A stretch of DNA of 39,043 nucleotides from the NCBI GenBank assembly GCA_030248065.1, contig JASAMV010000807.1:1-39043 (forward strand). Reading direction: 5' to 3'. Made by a program: the position numbers and the translations under genes. Shown one piece after another: positions 13,261 through 25,456 of the stretch; the stretch's first letter is position 1, and each line of letters begins with the position of its first letter. The notes below the pieces were generated by a model that saw only the letters and a program-made list of their open reading frames with translations, ran no database searches and was not told where the DNA came from. The DNA comes from Rhynchonema sp. JSB1_4. Its lineage: Eukaryota; Nematoda; Chromadorea; Monhysterida; Xyalidae.

Positions 13261-15915
13261 TCAATCAAGCAACTCGTGTCGAGGCAAATGGGGACGTAGT
13301 GGGTCCTTGTAATTGACCGGGTCCCTCAATCTATTGAACCCACCCGTTCCCTCCTGCGTGCTCAGGGCGGCAGCCCCAGTGACAAAGGGCATGACTTTGT
13401 TGCACTCAATGTCTGCCACCGCGTCCCGCTTCGGTCCGCCCCAGATTTCGGGCAACGTCACCTGCCGGAATGCCCCCAGACCGGACATGCCTGCGCCGGT
13501 GCCCTCGGGCGTCTCCAGATGCTGCGTGTCCCACAGTGCGGGCACGACGCCTTCCCCTTTCTGATGTTTGTGATGTTTGTCCTTGGTTACAGGGTGGTCG
13601 ATAATGTTCTGCGTGATGTCGACCGGGCGGCCCATGCCAATTATCGAAGACCCTGCATGATTGACGGGGTTCTTCTGCATGTAGCGTGAAAGGAAACGTT
13701 TGGACTCGTCCGGTATCTCGGCGCTCATGCCTTCTTTTAGGGTGATGCGGGGAACCTGTGAAACATTAATTGTGGTAGCATATTCATTTGCACTGAATTG
13801 CACATGATGTCATGTCAAGGGTCAGACTTGGCGATCGAATCCTAACCGATCTTCCTTGATCACGTGACTTTTTGTACTATTTGTTATTGATAATATACGA
13901 AATTCCGCAAGCACAAAAGTTCTCGAATGTCGAACAACCTCACTGCGGCCGGTCGAAATTAGTGGTATCCAACGAATAAATATTGATTTACAAAGGGTCA
14001 AGACAAGACCGGACCGGACCAGTTCACTAAACGAAGCGCTCGATATGGGAATGCACAGTTAACAGAATTCTCTGATTCTGAGGATGAGCCAATTCTATAC
14101 ATCACCGCTACACGTACAATACAGCCCACAAAGACTCAAGTCATTCGATGATGTATGTTTCACTATCCGAATCGCTACGCCGACACTTCAGCCGTCTTAT
14201 GCGAAACACGGCCAACCGACTAAGCGGATCTTGATTAGTTAACATTTAAATGATAAAAATCAGTTAACAGATGCCATAAAAAGCGACCAACTTGTAGTCG
14301 AATCTGACCGAAAGGTGTCTCCCCTGCTTGTGTAGGCAGTCTGTTCGTTCCGGCTTGTCGGGGAACAATGCCTTCGCTCAGTTGCAGCTGGGAAAAGCGA
14401 TAATGACACGTGTGCAGTGTACGTAATACTAATTGTTTTGATAGAATTCTTTGTTAGAGTTATTATTTTTATTTTGGCGGTTTTCATCATTTTTTTACAC
14501 TGATACTGATCTTAGCGATTTTGTGAACCACAAGCTCGGATATTTACAGTGTCGGTGAAACATTTCTGAGTCATCGTTAGGAGCGCGTTGTTCTCAGTTG
14601 TGTTTTTGCCGTGCCAACAAGATCTGCGTTCTAAGTGCTCTGTACTCAGCCTTACCTTTCCTCAGTCAAGGTACACATGTTAAAAGTGTGTTGTGCGGCA
14701 CGGCCGTTCGGTATAAATTTACTGCATAAGCCGAGTGAAACATCATCAAACCAACCACTGCGGGATCCAACGGTGGCGGTCCCCCCGTAGTGACATTGAC
14801 TTGATTGCGATGCGCCCCAATGGCTGTCATGCCCGTTTGTGACGTGAACTTGTTTGTATCGGCAAACTTGGTGAGGAACGTTTCAGTGTGCAGAGCGCCC
14901 TGCACGAGCGGTTTGTCGCCCTTAAATACATACCAATATACAGTACAATGTAGCCACATACATACTTGTGACACTGGTATGTACGATTTAGCCATGTGGG
15001 CACGCATTGCGTTAGATCTGTGGATGCAGTTTCGCATCATAATGCCAGACTGTAATGGCGCCCTGGGCCTTGTCAATGACAAAAGCGCCAGTGGTTACCA
15101 CCACAAACCGAAAATGCTAAAGCACAACTTGAACGCAATATGGATTGTGACAATTTTATTGGACGGATGCAATTTTGTCGAGCCAAAATTAATCGTTTCT
15201 TGGAACACGCGCAGATTTGTTTCAAATTTTATGCATAAATGAAAAGCACAAAAGTGTCCGGGTGTCATCATCAGTGTCGTCAAAACTTGTCTTTTCAATT
15301 ACAACAATCAAACGAACCTCATCCACATTCAAATGCACATTTCTGGGTCTGCCAAACGAGATTCCATGCTGATCGGTTAGCGCTGCCGTGTTCTCCCAGG
15401 GTGTCACGAACGGGATCTTGATTTTGTGCTCTTTGGCCGCGTAACGTTTGGTGGGAGGGATATGCTTGTCCGCATCTTCGGTTGCGTTTGGTAGATCGTG
15501 CGCTGTCGTATATACCATGGTGTTTTCGGTCTACAGCAAGGAAAATAAGTTTTGATCGTTTTAGCGGAATGGTGTTATTTCCGATTAGGGTGCGAATATT
15601 ATAACCACAGGGACACTGTTTATTAGGAAATCGATGTTCTTCGCAATAGCGCTCAACAAATGGCCAAGTCACAACAGTCAACACCCAGCACATTCATTTT
15701 ACCAAAACAAAACCGTGAAAGACAACACAGTCGTCTTTTGCATCTGTTTTTTGGCGCAGTGATTTGCCACACAGGTTTGAAACTGAATAACGCTAGCTCA
15801 GAAAGCGTCAACCTGTTAACCGATCAAATTTACGCGCATATTTTTGTCCAAAAACAACGAAAGTGAAAAATGTGGATCTCACAAAGTCGTAACTTACGTC
15901 ATCGTCTCCACCCAT
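13261..15915 (-). CDS. Calponin-like (CLIK) repeat protein without CH domain, 295 residues
   Basis: Four minus-strand exons join in phase 0: 15915-15898 (MGGDDD, perfect GTAAGT donor), 15530-15318, 14920-14759 and 13755-13261, 888 nt in all. About five diverged calponin-family repeats can be read: TPWENTAALTDQHGISFGRP (exon 2), FADTNKFTSQTGMTAIGAHR (exon 3), then VNHAGSSIIGMGRPVDI, LETPEGTGAGMSGLGAFRQV and LSTQEGTGGFNRLRDPV (exon 4). Repeats of this family bind and stabilise actin filaments; proteins with repeats only, such as nematode UNC-87, bundle actin in muscle. There is no calponin-homology domain. The acceptor of exon 3 (TATTTAAG) lacks a pyrimidine tract, and its donor may be at 14759 or 14756 (both keep phase), so that exon is the weakest part. 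Repeats align in order with those of the plus-strand gene at 19452, its likely paralogue. Confidence 0.85.
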
Positions 15916-16993
15916 ATTGATTCGCTTTTCGACACGTTTGGCGCTCGAAACAGGTGGATCAAGTTTGTGTCACGTCCGAAAACCGAAAGCGCGCGAAAAA
16001 GCGAGCGGCAAAGCAATATATGTACACGAACTGCTGCAACACAAGAGACGGGGTCTCGGGGTGTCGAGGTGTATATTTCAATGGACGTTTGTCCAAAGGC
16101 TTCTTGAAACGCGCACGTAGTAGCAGAGGGTTCAAGGCAGCTTCTTTGGAAGGACAACATCCACGAGGTGCTTCATGCGGTATGCCAGCGGTCCCCGCGC
16201 ACAAGAACTTCGCACTATAAAACTCCTGCGTGACAAAAAGTGTGCGTAAAGGAACAAAAATTCCATTGGTTCCTAAAGGTCGTCGCACAGCATCAACCAT
16301 AAACTGAATGTTTGTCTCTGTGGTGGAACCTAAACCACTTGTGTTTGTGCGGCAGGCAAGGCCACGAGTTCCACGTTGAATGTTGAATATGCGTGCAGGC
16401 AGTGGCCCTTGCTGTGCAGCACTCACTGCGAGTGTTGGTCACACAGAGAAAGTTGTCTGCGCTGCAACTTACAGTGTGTGCGGATACTAAAGTGATCCTG
16501 GCCAGATACTTTATGCCAAGAAGTCACCAATACACACAACTAACGCAACTGTTGCTCTGGTGTCAGCTTTTCGGGGATTTGGCGCAAAGTCTTTCTTTCC
16601 CAGCTTCGGCCTTTCTGCCGCTGCCGGACGAACGGATGAGCTTTCAGCTGGAGTGGGAGCTGAAATGCAGCTTACTGCCCGGACGGTTGAAGCTAATGTG
16701 GCTCCTGCAAAAGTGTTTTCTATCTATCAACAAAACAACAATGGGAACACAGGTAATTTTATACAAAGGTGTATAAAAATGAAAGCAATGTCTACCAAAG
16801 CTGTACTAAATTGCAACAAATCGTTTTTACTTTGGTGACTCTGAACAACGTCAAAACAGTTTAGTTTGTTGGATCAATCAATATATGAACACAATGAGCA
16901 AAAGTGTGCAACCTAACAGGTTGGCGAGCTGTATGAACGACGACCCCTTTACAAAAATGAAGCTTGCTTTATTCACGACCTAATTTGGTCCGA

Positions 16994-18919
16994 GGACAAC
17001 ACTTCATTCCGTGTCAATACTTCATGTGAGAAGAAAGTTCATGCGAGTCAACACTTCATGTGAAGTCTGAAATACTTCATGTGAGACAACAGTTCATGCC
17101 ATGAAGTGTTGTCTCACCTCTGCTACCGTACCCAAGCAGAACACTTCATGTCTGCGCGTGTGGGGTGCAACTGTAACCAAGGGCAACGTGTAAACAGGCA
17201 ACTGTATATTGTACTGGACACTGGTAAAACTCGTGCCCGGCAGTTATTCAATCTTCAGGGTCATGTGACTTCAGTTTTGCTGCGTGTACGCAGCTGCTCA
17301 TGCTTATTTTTTCCGAAATAATCCGGTCAACCCGCGTGTAATAATGCTGCGGGTTTCTGGTGGCCCGTTTTTACCTGTTTCACAGAAGGACGATGCACCA
17401 GATAATCGTCAGTGCGGATGCACCAGAAGGCCAACCGCAAAAACACATACGAGCTGGTTTTATGATACGATATTGCTTTTGTTATTGTTGTATTGTTAAC
17501 ACTAGTTTGGGTTGGCTACAGTTTGCATGCCATTGTGCACTGATGAGCATGATAACAGAATCATCCTTCGTACGGTATTGTCAGAGTGTCATCGTCAGTG
17601 TGAACCTAGTGTGACTCAGAATGAAGAACAAATAAAAACAGACAGAATAAGAATGTATGTATGTACAGTACATGCACACATAAGTATAGGTTTATAGCAA
17701 CATCTGTTATCACGCCTATCGGTGGCAAATCGATGAAAAGTTCCCCAGCCAAACTCACAGCCGGTACCTGTTGGTGACATTGCATGTGCATGCAAGAGAT
17801 CTTATGATGTGGGCTCTGCCGTTGCCCGGACATGCATGTTTGCGCACAACAAAGAGAATGAAGAGCTGTATGAATATCAGGTTCACCACTTTTTAGGGTC
17901 ACGCGGCTGTTTGCTTCATGGACTGCATGTTGTGACAAACTCATTTAACCTTCTAAAATTATACAGATCTAAACATGAGACCTTATCTAAATCTAAATCA
18001 GTCTCCCATGCCGATAAAACATGGTCCTGCCCGGCAAATGTGTCACATCAAGGAGAAACTTTCGCTATAAAAAACGGCTGACGCCACGAAATTTCACTTC
18101 TTTTACAGTGTACAGGTGGAGGTGGGATAGAAATGAGACGTAGTAGTTGTGTATTTCAGTCGAAATTTGCTTTTTCTTGGTCCCTTATCACGGGGTTTGA
18201 CTGAAGCGTATATGACGGTCTGCTCAACTTGTGCTTCTCACAGCAGCCAAAAGCGTGATATTTGCGGCCAGGTATCAGCATTCCATGGTTTCTGTGATAC
18301 CTATTGCACAACATATGGTACATTATTGCTGAACATGCCTTCATTGAAATTAGTGCTGGTGTATTATGATGAACTGCAACTTGTACATAGATACTGTATG
18401 TATGTATACATAGTACATAGTACGGTAGCAGTCACACTCATGCGCTCCATTGGTTTTTGGATCCTTACAGCTTCGTGTTCTACATTTCAATATTTTCACG
18501 CACACCACGACATGCAGCTTGACCACGGGATTCGATTGATATATACTTTCACCATCATCAAATGCACCTAACTCGCGTACCACTCGAAACCGCAAAGTGT
18601 GTGCATCAAATGACATTCATGAACGCAGGGTATAGGGTTACATGAAGTGACACTGCGCACTTCACACCAAATATCACGATAGCTGCACCTTCCAATTGAT
18701 TTGGTGTTGGATAAGTGTACCCACGTACTAGACACAGCCATGTACCACATTTGGTTGTTGCAGCGTTAGGCACAAGTGAGCGCGAAGGCAGAAACCGCTC
18801 GGTTCCCCTTAACTATGGACATGAAGTGTTGTCTCACATGAGGTTTCTAGACATGAACTGTTGACACAGATGAAGTTTTATACCAGCATGAAGTATTTTC
18901 CCACATGAAGTTTTGACAT
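16994..18919. repeat. Inverted arrays of a CTTCATG motif, possible foldback-like element
   Basis: The left block (about 16994-17153) has seven or more copies of a core AACACTTCATGTGAG / ATACTTCATGTGAG at intervals of 20-30 bp. The right block (about 18817-18919) has the inverse, CATGAAGTGTTGTCTCAC, about five times. The two blocks bracket 1.7 kb in opposite orientation. Array-filled inverted ends are typical of foldback elements, but I cannot define exact ends or a target duplication. Alternatively the blocks are inverted regulatory arrays. Confidence 0.6.
17370..17450 (-). repeat. Dispersed TGACGAT..CTGGTGC repeat copy
   Basis: The minus strand reads GGTGCATCCGCACTGACGAT, then TATCTGGTGCATCG, closely matching plus-strand copies near 31995, 34050, 36366 and 36490. 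A cysteine-containing plus-strand open frame at 17284-17499 overlaps it and is therefore doubtful. Confidence 0.65.
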
Positions 18920-19451
18920 ACAATCCCTAGTTTCATTCAACAAAAAAGCAGACAGAAAATAATTATTGCCAAGAGCAAATTGAAAGGTACATTGTTGCGC
19001 TGTATGTGTCTGCTCAGCGTAGCTTGCGCAACAAAAATGTTGCGAGTTTAGGACCGACAAGAATTTTTATTGGCCAATCACCTCACACACCAAAACCACC
19101 CACCAGCCAAAGCTACACGCAGCAGCAGCAGCAGATTTCAAAAAATGACTCGTTGAAGTACAAAAAACTTGTTTTCAGCCAGAAAATTGGGTGCAGCGCA
19201 GAAGCTGACATTATAAAAATGCTATAATGAACATATGAGTGAGTTATGGGCGGTAAATGTCAACAAAAAACCTCGCCAACCCGCGCTTTAGATGTTGTTT
19301 CGTCTTCAACGCTCAGCGTATTAATCAAAAAGGTGCATTTCCCGCCGCTAGGTACATTTCCCTGACGAGCTTTGGAGCAAACGACAAACGGTTGCAACTG
19401 TTTCAGCTTTAAACTCTGCAAGAAAATATCTAATTTTACATATAAGTTATC

Positions 19452-21861
19452 ATGTCGGAAGCCGGCGAAAGTGAAAAGGAAGACCAGAGTGACTACTTGC
19501 AGCCCACGGTAAGTGCCAGAATTTACGTGGCACACGGGAAAACGGTGGCTCGTTCGTGCTTCGTCGTTGTCAAAACATCGGCCAATCTTAAAATGCTTTG
19601 TTGAATTTTGTGCTTTCTTATCTGACCGTGGTCAAGTGTCTATAGTCCAACCACGAGACGCCTCTTACCGTTCTACGTGTTTCGACTCTTTTCGAAAACA
19701 AAAGAAAGAGAAATTGACTGATGCATGAGCCTGCCCAATTTCTCTTTTTTTGTAGTGGAAATGTTTCGAAACACGTGGAATCGCAACAGGCGTCTCATGA
19801 GCTCGCAGTTAGGCCATGCGCCTGGGTTTCCGTAGTGGAACGATTATTTTTCATCCTCCTTATGGACATGATAACAAGACCCAACAGTGCTGGGTCATCA
19901 CGAAGTATAACGTTTCTTTTACCCACGCCGAAAACATGAAACTCCTATGTGGATCTCATCTCATTCTGTTTTGATTATTTCGGCTGACGTTTTCATTCCA
20001 TAATTCGTGATCATATTCGTTTCGTTCAGGCGTACGCCCTCGAACAAGAGGAGAAACATCGGCGAAAGATCATTCTGCCCTACGATATTCCATGGGAGTA
20101 CGGCACCAACATTCACGCGTCACAGAAGGGCATGCGGGGATTCGGCGCCGCTCGGGGACAGGTGGGCTAGCTGATGTATCACAAATTTATTTTCTCCTGA
20201 ATTCAAAAATTTGAAAATAATTTTTATTTCCGCAGGTCACGCCTATTCACAGCAGCAAGCCACTGAGCGAATCAAACGATGGCGTGGTGCCGCAATTGGC
20301 CAACCAAGCGTTGCACAATAAAAACCTGGGCAATCAGAGCGGAATGAAACCATACGGTATAAGAAAACTGAAACTTTGGTATTTTCCACGCGCTCATCGC
20401 TTGATTAGCCGCCCCGACATTTCCAGGTGGTCTACACGAGAACATCAAAAAGACCCAACTGGCCGATCAAACAATGGACGTACACGATCTGACTCCGCCC
20501 AACAGCAAGGTGCCCAGCGACCGGTTCCTCACCCGACTGGGCACGCCTGGATCGACATTGACGAACTCGGATGTCGGCAGAAGGAGGGGAAATGTGACCG
20601 AGGTACACTGGTGGGGTCTGGGATTCAGGGGTGTTGGTTTCAAGTCTTATAGAGTGTAGTCAAATTCTATGGTTCCAGACGATTGGAAGATTTTATTTTG
20701 CAAGACCAATGAAACAGTCTTAGAACGCGGGTGGCTTTCTCTTCTCTACATCTCCGTTCTCGAACTGAACTTGCTCTGTGATTTCCCCGCTGATGATATA
20801 AAGCGACGCAGAAAAATATGTTCAAACCTTTGGGTCGCAATTCGAGAACTTGACTGTACTGAAACTGCACAAACAGACGCTTGTGTGTACTGTAAAGTAG
20901 TAGTCTTGTGTGGGGTTTGTATACTGTACGTGTGGGTAAGTGACCCCAAAATCAGCACCGTAACAATACGCGAAACCGCATGGGGATCGCCTGGGCAGAA
21001 TTACAAATATTTTGTGAACGGACCAGATAATCGAACTCGCTGGACCACACACAGTATTACGGGCAGAAATTGCGTTTTCTACCCGTTTAAGAATCACTAA
21101 AAGCTGGAGAACCAAAAAATTTCGTAGCATTCTAATGTGAAACATCACAACGCAGGTGCACGGCGCAATGCGTCAGACGGGCGCTGAAAGGCGGGCATCC
21201 GAATCGGTACTACCAAGATTGATGGACATGCGATCACTGCCACCCACTAGTGGCACTGGGGTGAGGGTGCTCGTTTGGGATTACAGTCGCTCCTCTTTAT
21301 GGTGACATGACATGATACCCGCGGTGCATTTTCGGTCACTGTTAGAGAATATAAATGCTCACCATAACACTACACACCAACCCCATGCAGTGGTTTTTCG
21401 AATAATGTTTTGAAGTTTGCAAACATTTTTGAAAATGGGTGTAAATTAAAAAAATTTTATCTCACGACTGTTTGCACACCGTGTTTTTTCAACGCAACCC
21501 CCCGTTTCTACGAGACATCACATTCACACAGGCCGGCCAACAAGGCTACCACGGCATTCGTCAAGCCACGATCAAGGTCGAAGGAGCAAATTTCACGGAT
21601 CAACAAATAGTGGACAGCAAGATGAACTCCAGCTGGATATCCGGCTGGCAGACGATGCAGTCTCAATCTCGCACCGGAGGCTTCTTTACACCACGTGACC
21701 CTGCAAGGGGCACTTATTACACCAAACCGGTGAAGAAGATCAAAGTTAGAGCTTTTGGAGAAGGAAGAGATAGGGAGCGGTCTGAAGAGCTGGCCAATAC
21801 TGAGGAGACACCGGTCACCACGGCTGGAACAGTGGAGGATAATAATGAGGAACAGGAATGA
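19452..21861 (+). CDS. Calponin-like (CLIK) repeat protein without CH domain, 306 residues
   Basis: Six exons join in phase: 19452-19508, 20030-20161, 20236-20356, 20427-20602, 21156-21260 and 21532-21861, 921 nt. All introns are GT-AG (74, 70, 553, 271 and 521 nt). The N-terminus (MSEAGESEKEDQSDYLQPT) is acidic. Calponin-type repeats follow: YGTNIHASQKGMRGFGAARG (about residues 43-62), the best match; LHNKNLGNQSGMKPYGG; a weak one in exon 4; LPPTSGTGAGQQGYHGIRQA; and QSQSRTGGFFTPRDPARG. The C-terminal tail is Glu/Thr-rich. The expected role is binding and bundling actin filaments in contractile cells, as for UNC-87-type proteins. No CH domain is present, so it is not classical calponin or transgelin. 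Repeat order matches the minus-strand gene at 13261-15915, pointing to duplication with inversion. Confidence 0.9.
19655..19796. mobile_element. Palindromic MITE-like element in intron 1 of the plus-strand CLIK gene
   Basis: GAGACGCCTCTTACCGTTCT at 19655 and onward pairs with the inverse ending CAACAGGCGTCTC at 19796. Shared inner blocks are ACGTGTTTCGA and AAAGAGAAATTG. Arms are about 65 bp with several mismatches. No clear target duplication is visible, so the superfamily is unknown. It lies wholly within the 521-nt first intron. Confidence 0.75.
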
Positions 21862-24800
21862 AGTTTTATATCTTTTTGTTTTTTTTCGTGTGCACCGAAA
21901 GTGAAAAATGAAAGCAATCTTTTACTAATGTGTTGGTATTTTTTAGCTTAGCTTTATTTTTCTGGCACTGACACTTTCATTTTGTTTTTGCTTGATTTTG
22001 ATAACTGCCTTTGGTGTCGTAATTTTTATCTCTTGAGATCCAAGTGCCGTTCACAAGTTTTAATGCTTATTCTTTGGATGTCATAAATACAGTACCAGCT
22101 GCAATTTTAGACTGTTTGAGGCCTGCGCCTGCAGGCCTCAGATGCACAGTAACAGGTCAGTGGTGCAACCGCCGAGCCTGCAGGTTTTGTGAGAAGCGCT
22201 GCAAGCGCAGGTTTCAAAAAGCCTAAAATTGCAGCTGGTACTGTTTGACAATATAGTGCGATGTAAACTTTAATCGGTCCAGTTTTGAGTGATTCTAACG
22301 ACCTATTCTGACGCAAAAGTATGTAAAGTTCCAGTTTGGACCCATTTAAATGGTGCTATCAACTGCACATGTAAATAATTCTTCCGAAAATATTTTTAAT
22401 CATCATAATTTATCGCATCATAATTCATGGAGAATACTGCCAAAGCACACGACTTGTCGTCTCGCTGGGCTCTTGCCACAGCGAATTTGAATCGAAATCA
22501 AACAAATATTTCAAAATTGACAACTTCTCAATCGCGAAAAACCTGCAAAACTTGAAACTGATGCGAAGCGAAATATGTCACAAAATACAGCTCGAAATAC
22601 GCTACAACTAGAGAACGAAAGCGGAAAATGAAACAATCGATGTGGGCATCACGAATCAGGGAAGCGGTATCTCGTGACTATTGTTCCTGAATCTGGGACT
22701 GTGAAATGTGGAACTCACAATCTGTTTTCCAAACATGATATTGTTGAACACGATGCAGCATAAGCCTGTGTATTCGCTCCAGCTCTGACTCGATTCCTGT
22801 CATTCGTCCATCACTTATTCTCCATCATGATCTGTTTTGTTGGTGGTCGTGCTGTGTTAGATACCGTATAGCCAGTACCAAAGTTCTGACCCGGAGAAAA
22901 GGTGCATGAACCATTTTGTGTGGATGGATCAGTATTACCATCACATTTTTTGCTGCTTCGTAGGTTTGGTGGAATTCACAAAACAAAGTCAAGCATATCG
23001 TCAAGCTCAAAGTCAAAGTTCAAAGTCAGAATAGTTTCAGGGTCACGCTGGTTGATGCAAACAGACTCGGTTTTCTAAACGAAGGGATAAATATGTGAAG
23101 CTGTTGCGCGTGGTTAGATGCGATTCTCGGGATACTGTTATTGTAAGGATGTAGCACAAGCGTTTCTGAAGATCACTTCTGAGTTATAATAATTTTTTTT
23201 GACCATGTATAGCCATCATTGACCGCAGTCGAATTTTTTTTGGTGATCGTTATTGTCGTATAAAATTATATGATATTCAAAAGTTATTGTTGCTTTAACC
23301 CAGCACGCCTTCTGGTGATGTTAATCCTGCTCTGGTTCACTGGCAAACAGTTTTGTTCACCGGTCAGTGTTTTGAAAAGAGTCACGATATCGGTCAGGAT
23401 GCACGTTTTTCAGGCATTACCTCATAATGTGGGTACATTGTCTCATCTCCCTTCGCGTGCATAGGCGCTATTGTTATATGGTATATACGAGGAAATCTGT
23501 TGGCGTCACGACAGACGGTACGGCACAAAATTGCGTGTACCGGCGAATGTGCACTTGCTTTTCACGCCATTGTTGAATATGAAGAAGTCTGGTGATGCCT
23601 CGAAGTCCAGATGACGCATGAGGCACATTTGTGGCATCTTTGAGCTCGATCGTACGTACATATGCTTATTTATTGTTCGTTGTTACCTACTGTATATGTA
23701 CAGTATACTATACCTCGGGCTGGACAACAACAAACAGAGCACTTGAATATTCGCACTTTCATCTTTCGCAGCCAGTTTACACGTATTCCGTGTATATCGC
23801 ACTCCATCTATGTAATTTGTTCTGTCTTTTTTACCGCACAAACGACCATGGGTACGTCAGTCGTCACAGCAGACTGAGCCGATTTTGTCATCTCACTATA
23901 TGTCCATCGGTATCTTTGGGCACAGACGGAAAGACCGGTTAAGTGTGCTGTGATTAAGAACTTTGCATGGACGTATTGATGGGAAAACACATGTATGAAC
24001 GTACATACATAAATCGATGGCAAATGTTTTTCTTGTGGCTGCTGTTGAATACTGAGTAATTTTATTTGCTCATTTATCTTTTGGTTGAAATATGCTATAA
24101 TCTCAAAATGCCACTAAGTAAGGCTACAATCACAGGTCATCAGGTACAAGCGGTTTGCAAAGGTAAACTTTTTATCCATTTTCTCTTATTGGGATTTGCC
24201 CCCACCCCTTGGCCGCAAGCTACTGCCGCTATTTTCTATGGATGTGGATCTCGATTGTAAATTTAAATTAAAAATTTTAAAATAAAAATTTGATTAAGTT
24301 TAATGTAAATATTACATTGTCAGTTTCGTAATTCGTTGATAAACCAAGTTGCTGTGCAGGTCCGGTGGCTAAAAGCGCTTGTGATCAAGCTGTTCCTTTA
24401 CATTCAATCAGGAGCGGAAACTCTGAAATAAAAAACAACAAAATCCACAAGAAAAATAAATAAGAGAAGAAGCAAACTTGTCAACTAACCCGATTCTGGC
24501 ATGATTTTTAACATCTTTTTACGGTTTATAAAGATGACGGAAATTAGCACTGCTGTCGTGAAAGGATCGCTTTCAAGCTCGTTGTGGCTTTCTGCTGCTT
24601 GTCATAGCAGCTGATGTACTTTATGCCACATGAAATAAGTGTCATGCGGGTTTTACCACCAAGGGACATACTGTATGTTCACATAGGTACGCGCGACATT
24701 TTCGCATGTGCTATGCTGTTCGTAACCACATGTAACAACAAAACGAGGCTTGCTGCGGTCAAAGGTGGCCTTGCACGCAGGCAAGATAACAAATTGATAT

Positions 24801-25117
24801 GTCAAGCGCTTGACGAATTTTACACGGAAGCGCGCAACCCAGGTGCTGGTGCAAAAGACAGACCTGCGATTACGTCTTATTACCTTTTCACGTAAATACA
24901 TACTGTGTCTGTGTATATATATTTTAGCCATGAAGCATCGAGATTTCAGATAATTTATTGCCGTAATATGGATATGGCACCATGAAACACACACGCGATA
25001 TTATGTAGAAAATTTTACATATTCGTATACCACTGGCACGAAAGTATCTATACCCACACAGCGACATTCAGGTATTACTGTATATGCCACACAAGGGAAA
25101 GGGACAAATCCGTGTTA
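21862..25117. other. Intergenic, no gene recognised apart from a MITE
   Basis: Apart from the element at 22090-22243 I see no supported feature. Open frames at 23631-23942 and 24614-24895 have no splice context or domain. The region 23690-23710 is a short TATATGTACAGTATA palindrome. Confidence 0.4.
22090..22243. mobile_element. Tc1/mariner-like MITE, 154 bp
   Basis: The left end CAGTACCAGCTGCAATTTTA is repeated exactly inverted at the right end, a perfect repeat of at least 20 bp. TA precedes the left end (22088-22089) and TT follows the right end, which fits a TA duplication with one substitution. The interior is rich in CCTGCAGG/GCGCTGC palindromes and has no coding capacity. The CAGT start resembles that of the element at 11736-11923, suggesting related families. 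Confidence 0.75.
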
Positions 25118-25456
25118 GGGCGGACTTAGGTTGAACACGGAAACCGGAACACGGAAATAATTACATACAAACCAGTTTCGTGGATTTCGGTGGCACGGAA
25201 ACGGTTTCCGTGTTCCGTGTTTTTTTTATTTTCACGGAACAATAGTTGCTGTTTGCGTCAACACGCGGGCTTTTGACGTCAGCACGCTGGCTTTTGTTAT
25301 CATCACTGCAAAAGCATCGTTTGTGTGCCTGAGTCATTGCCGTGTTCCGTGGCACGGAACTATTTTCGTGTTCCGTGATTCTCCAAAATATTCACAGAAC
25401 ACGGAACACGGAAATATTTCCGTGTTCCGATTGCCGTGTTCAACCTAAGTCGGCCC
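25118..25456. mobile_element. PIF/Harbinger-like MITE, 339 bp
   Basis: Ends are GGGCGGACTTAGGTTGAACA and the inverse of GGGCCGACTTAGGTTGAACA, a repeat of about 23 bp with one mismatch. A TTA triplet flanks both sides (25115-25117 and 25457-25459). A 3-bp TWA duplication with a GGG-type end is characteristic of PIF/Harbinger elements. The interior repeats the words ACGGAAACGG and CCGTGTTCCGTG on both strands, which may be subterminal binding sites. There is no open frame of note. Confidence 0.85.

Larger units (their letters stand above)
15916..19451. other. Intergenic region between the two divergent CLIK genes
   Basis: This 3.5-kb gap must hold the promoters of both CLIK genes, perhaps shared control elements. 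It contains the inverted CTTCATG arrays at about 16994-17153 and 18817-18919, annotated separately. On the plus strand, 16567-16752 is open in two frames between CAG and GTAATT splice-like signals. One frame reads FRGFGAKSFFPSFGLSAAAG and then TVEANVAPAKVFSIYQQN, with coding-like composition; I could not link it to any other exon. The minus strand at 16426-15959 is open for 155 codons without a recognisable domain. TATAAAAAT at 19211-19219, about 235 bp before the plus-strand start codon, is a possible TATA-like site but unproven. Confidence 0.35.

Noticed and set aside
17284..17499. Cysteine-containing plus-strand open frame
   Set aside because: It overlaps an inverted copy of the dispersed TGACGAT repeat, so the frame is explained by the repeat.
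20669..21100. 143-codon plus-strand open frame
   Set aside because: It lies inside intron 4 of the plus-strand CLIK gene and shows no domain or splice continuity.
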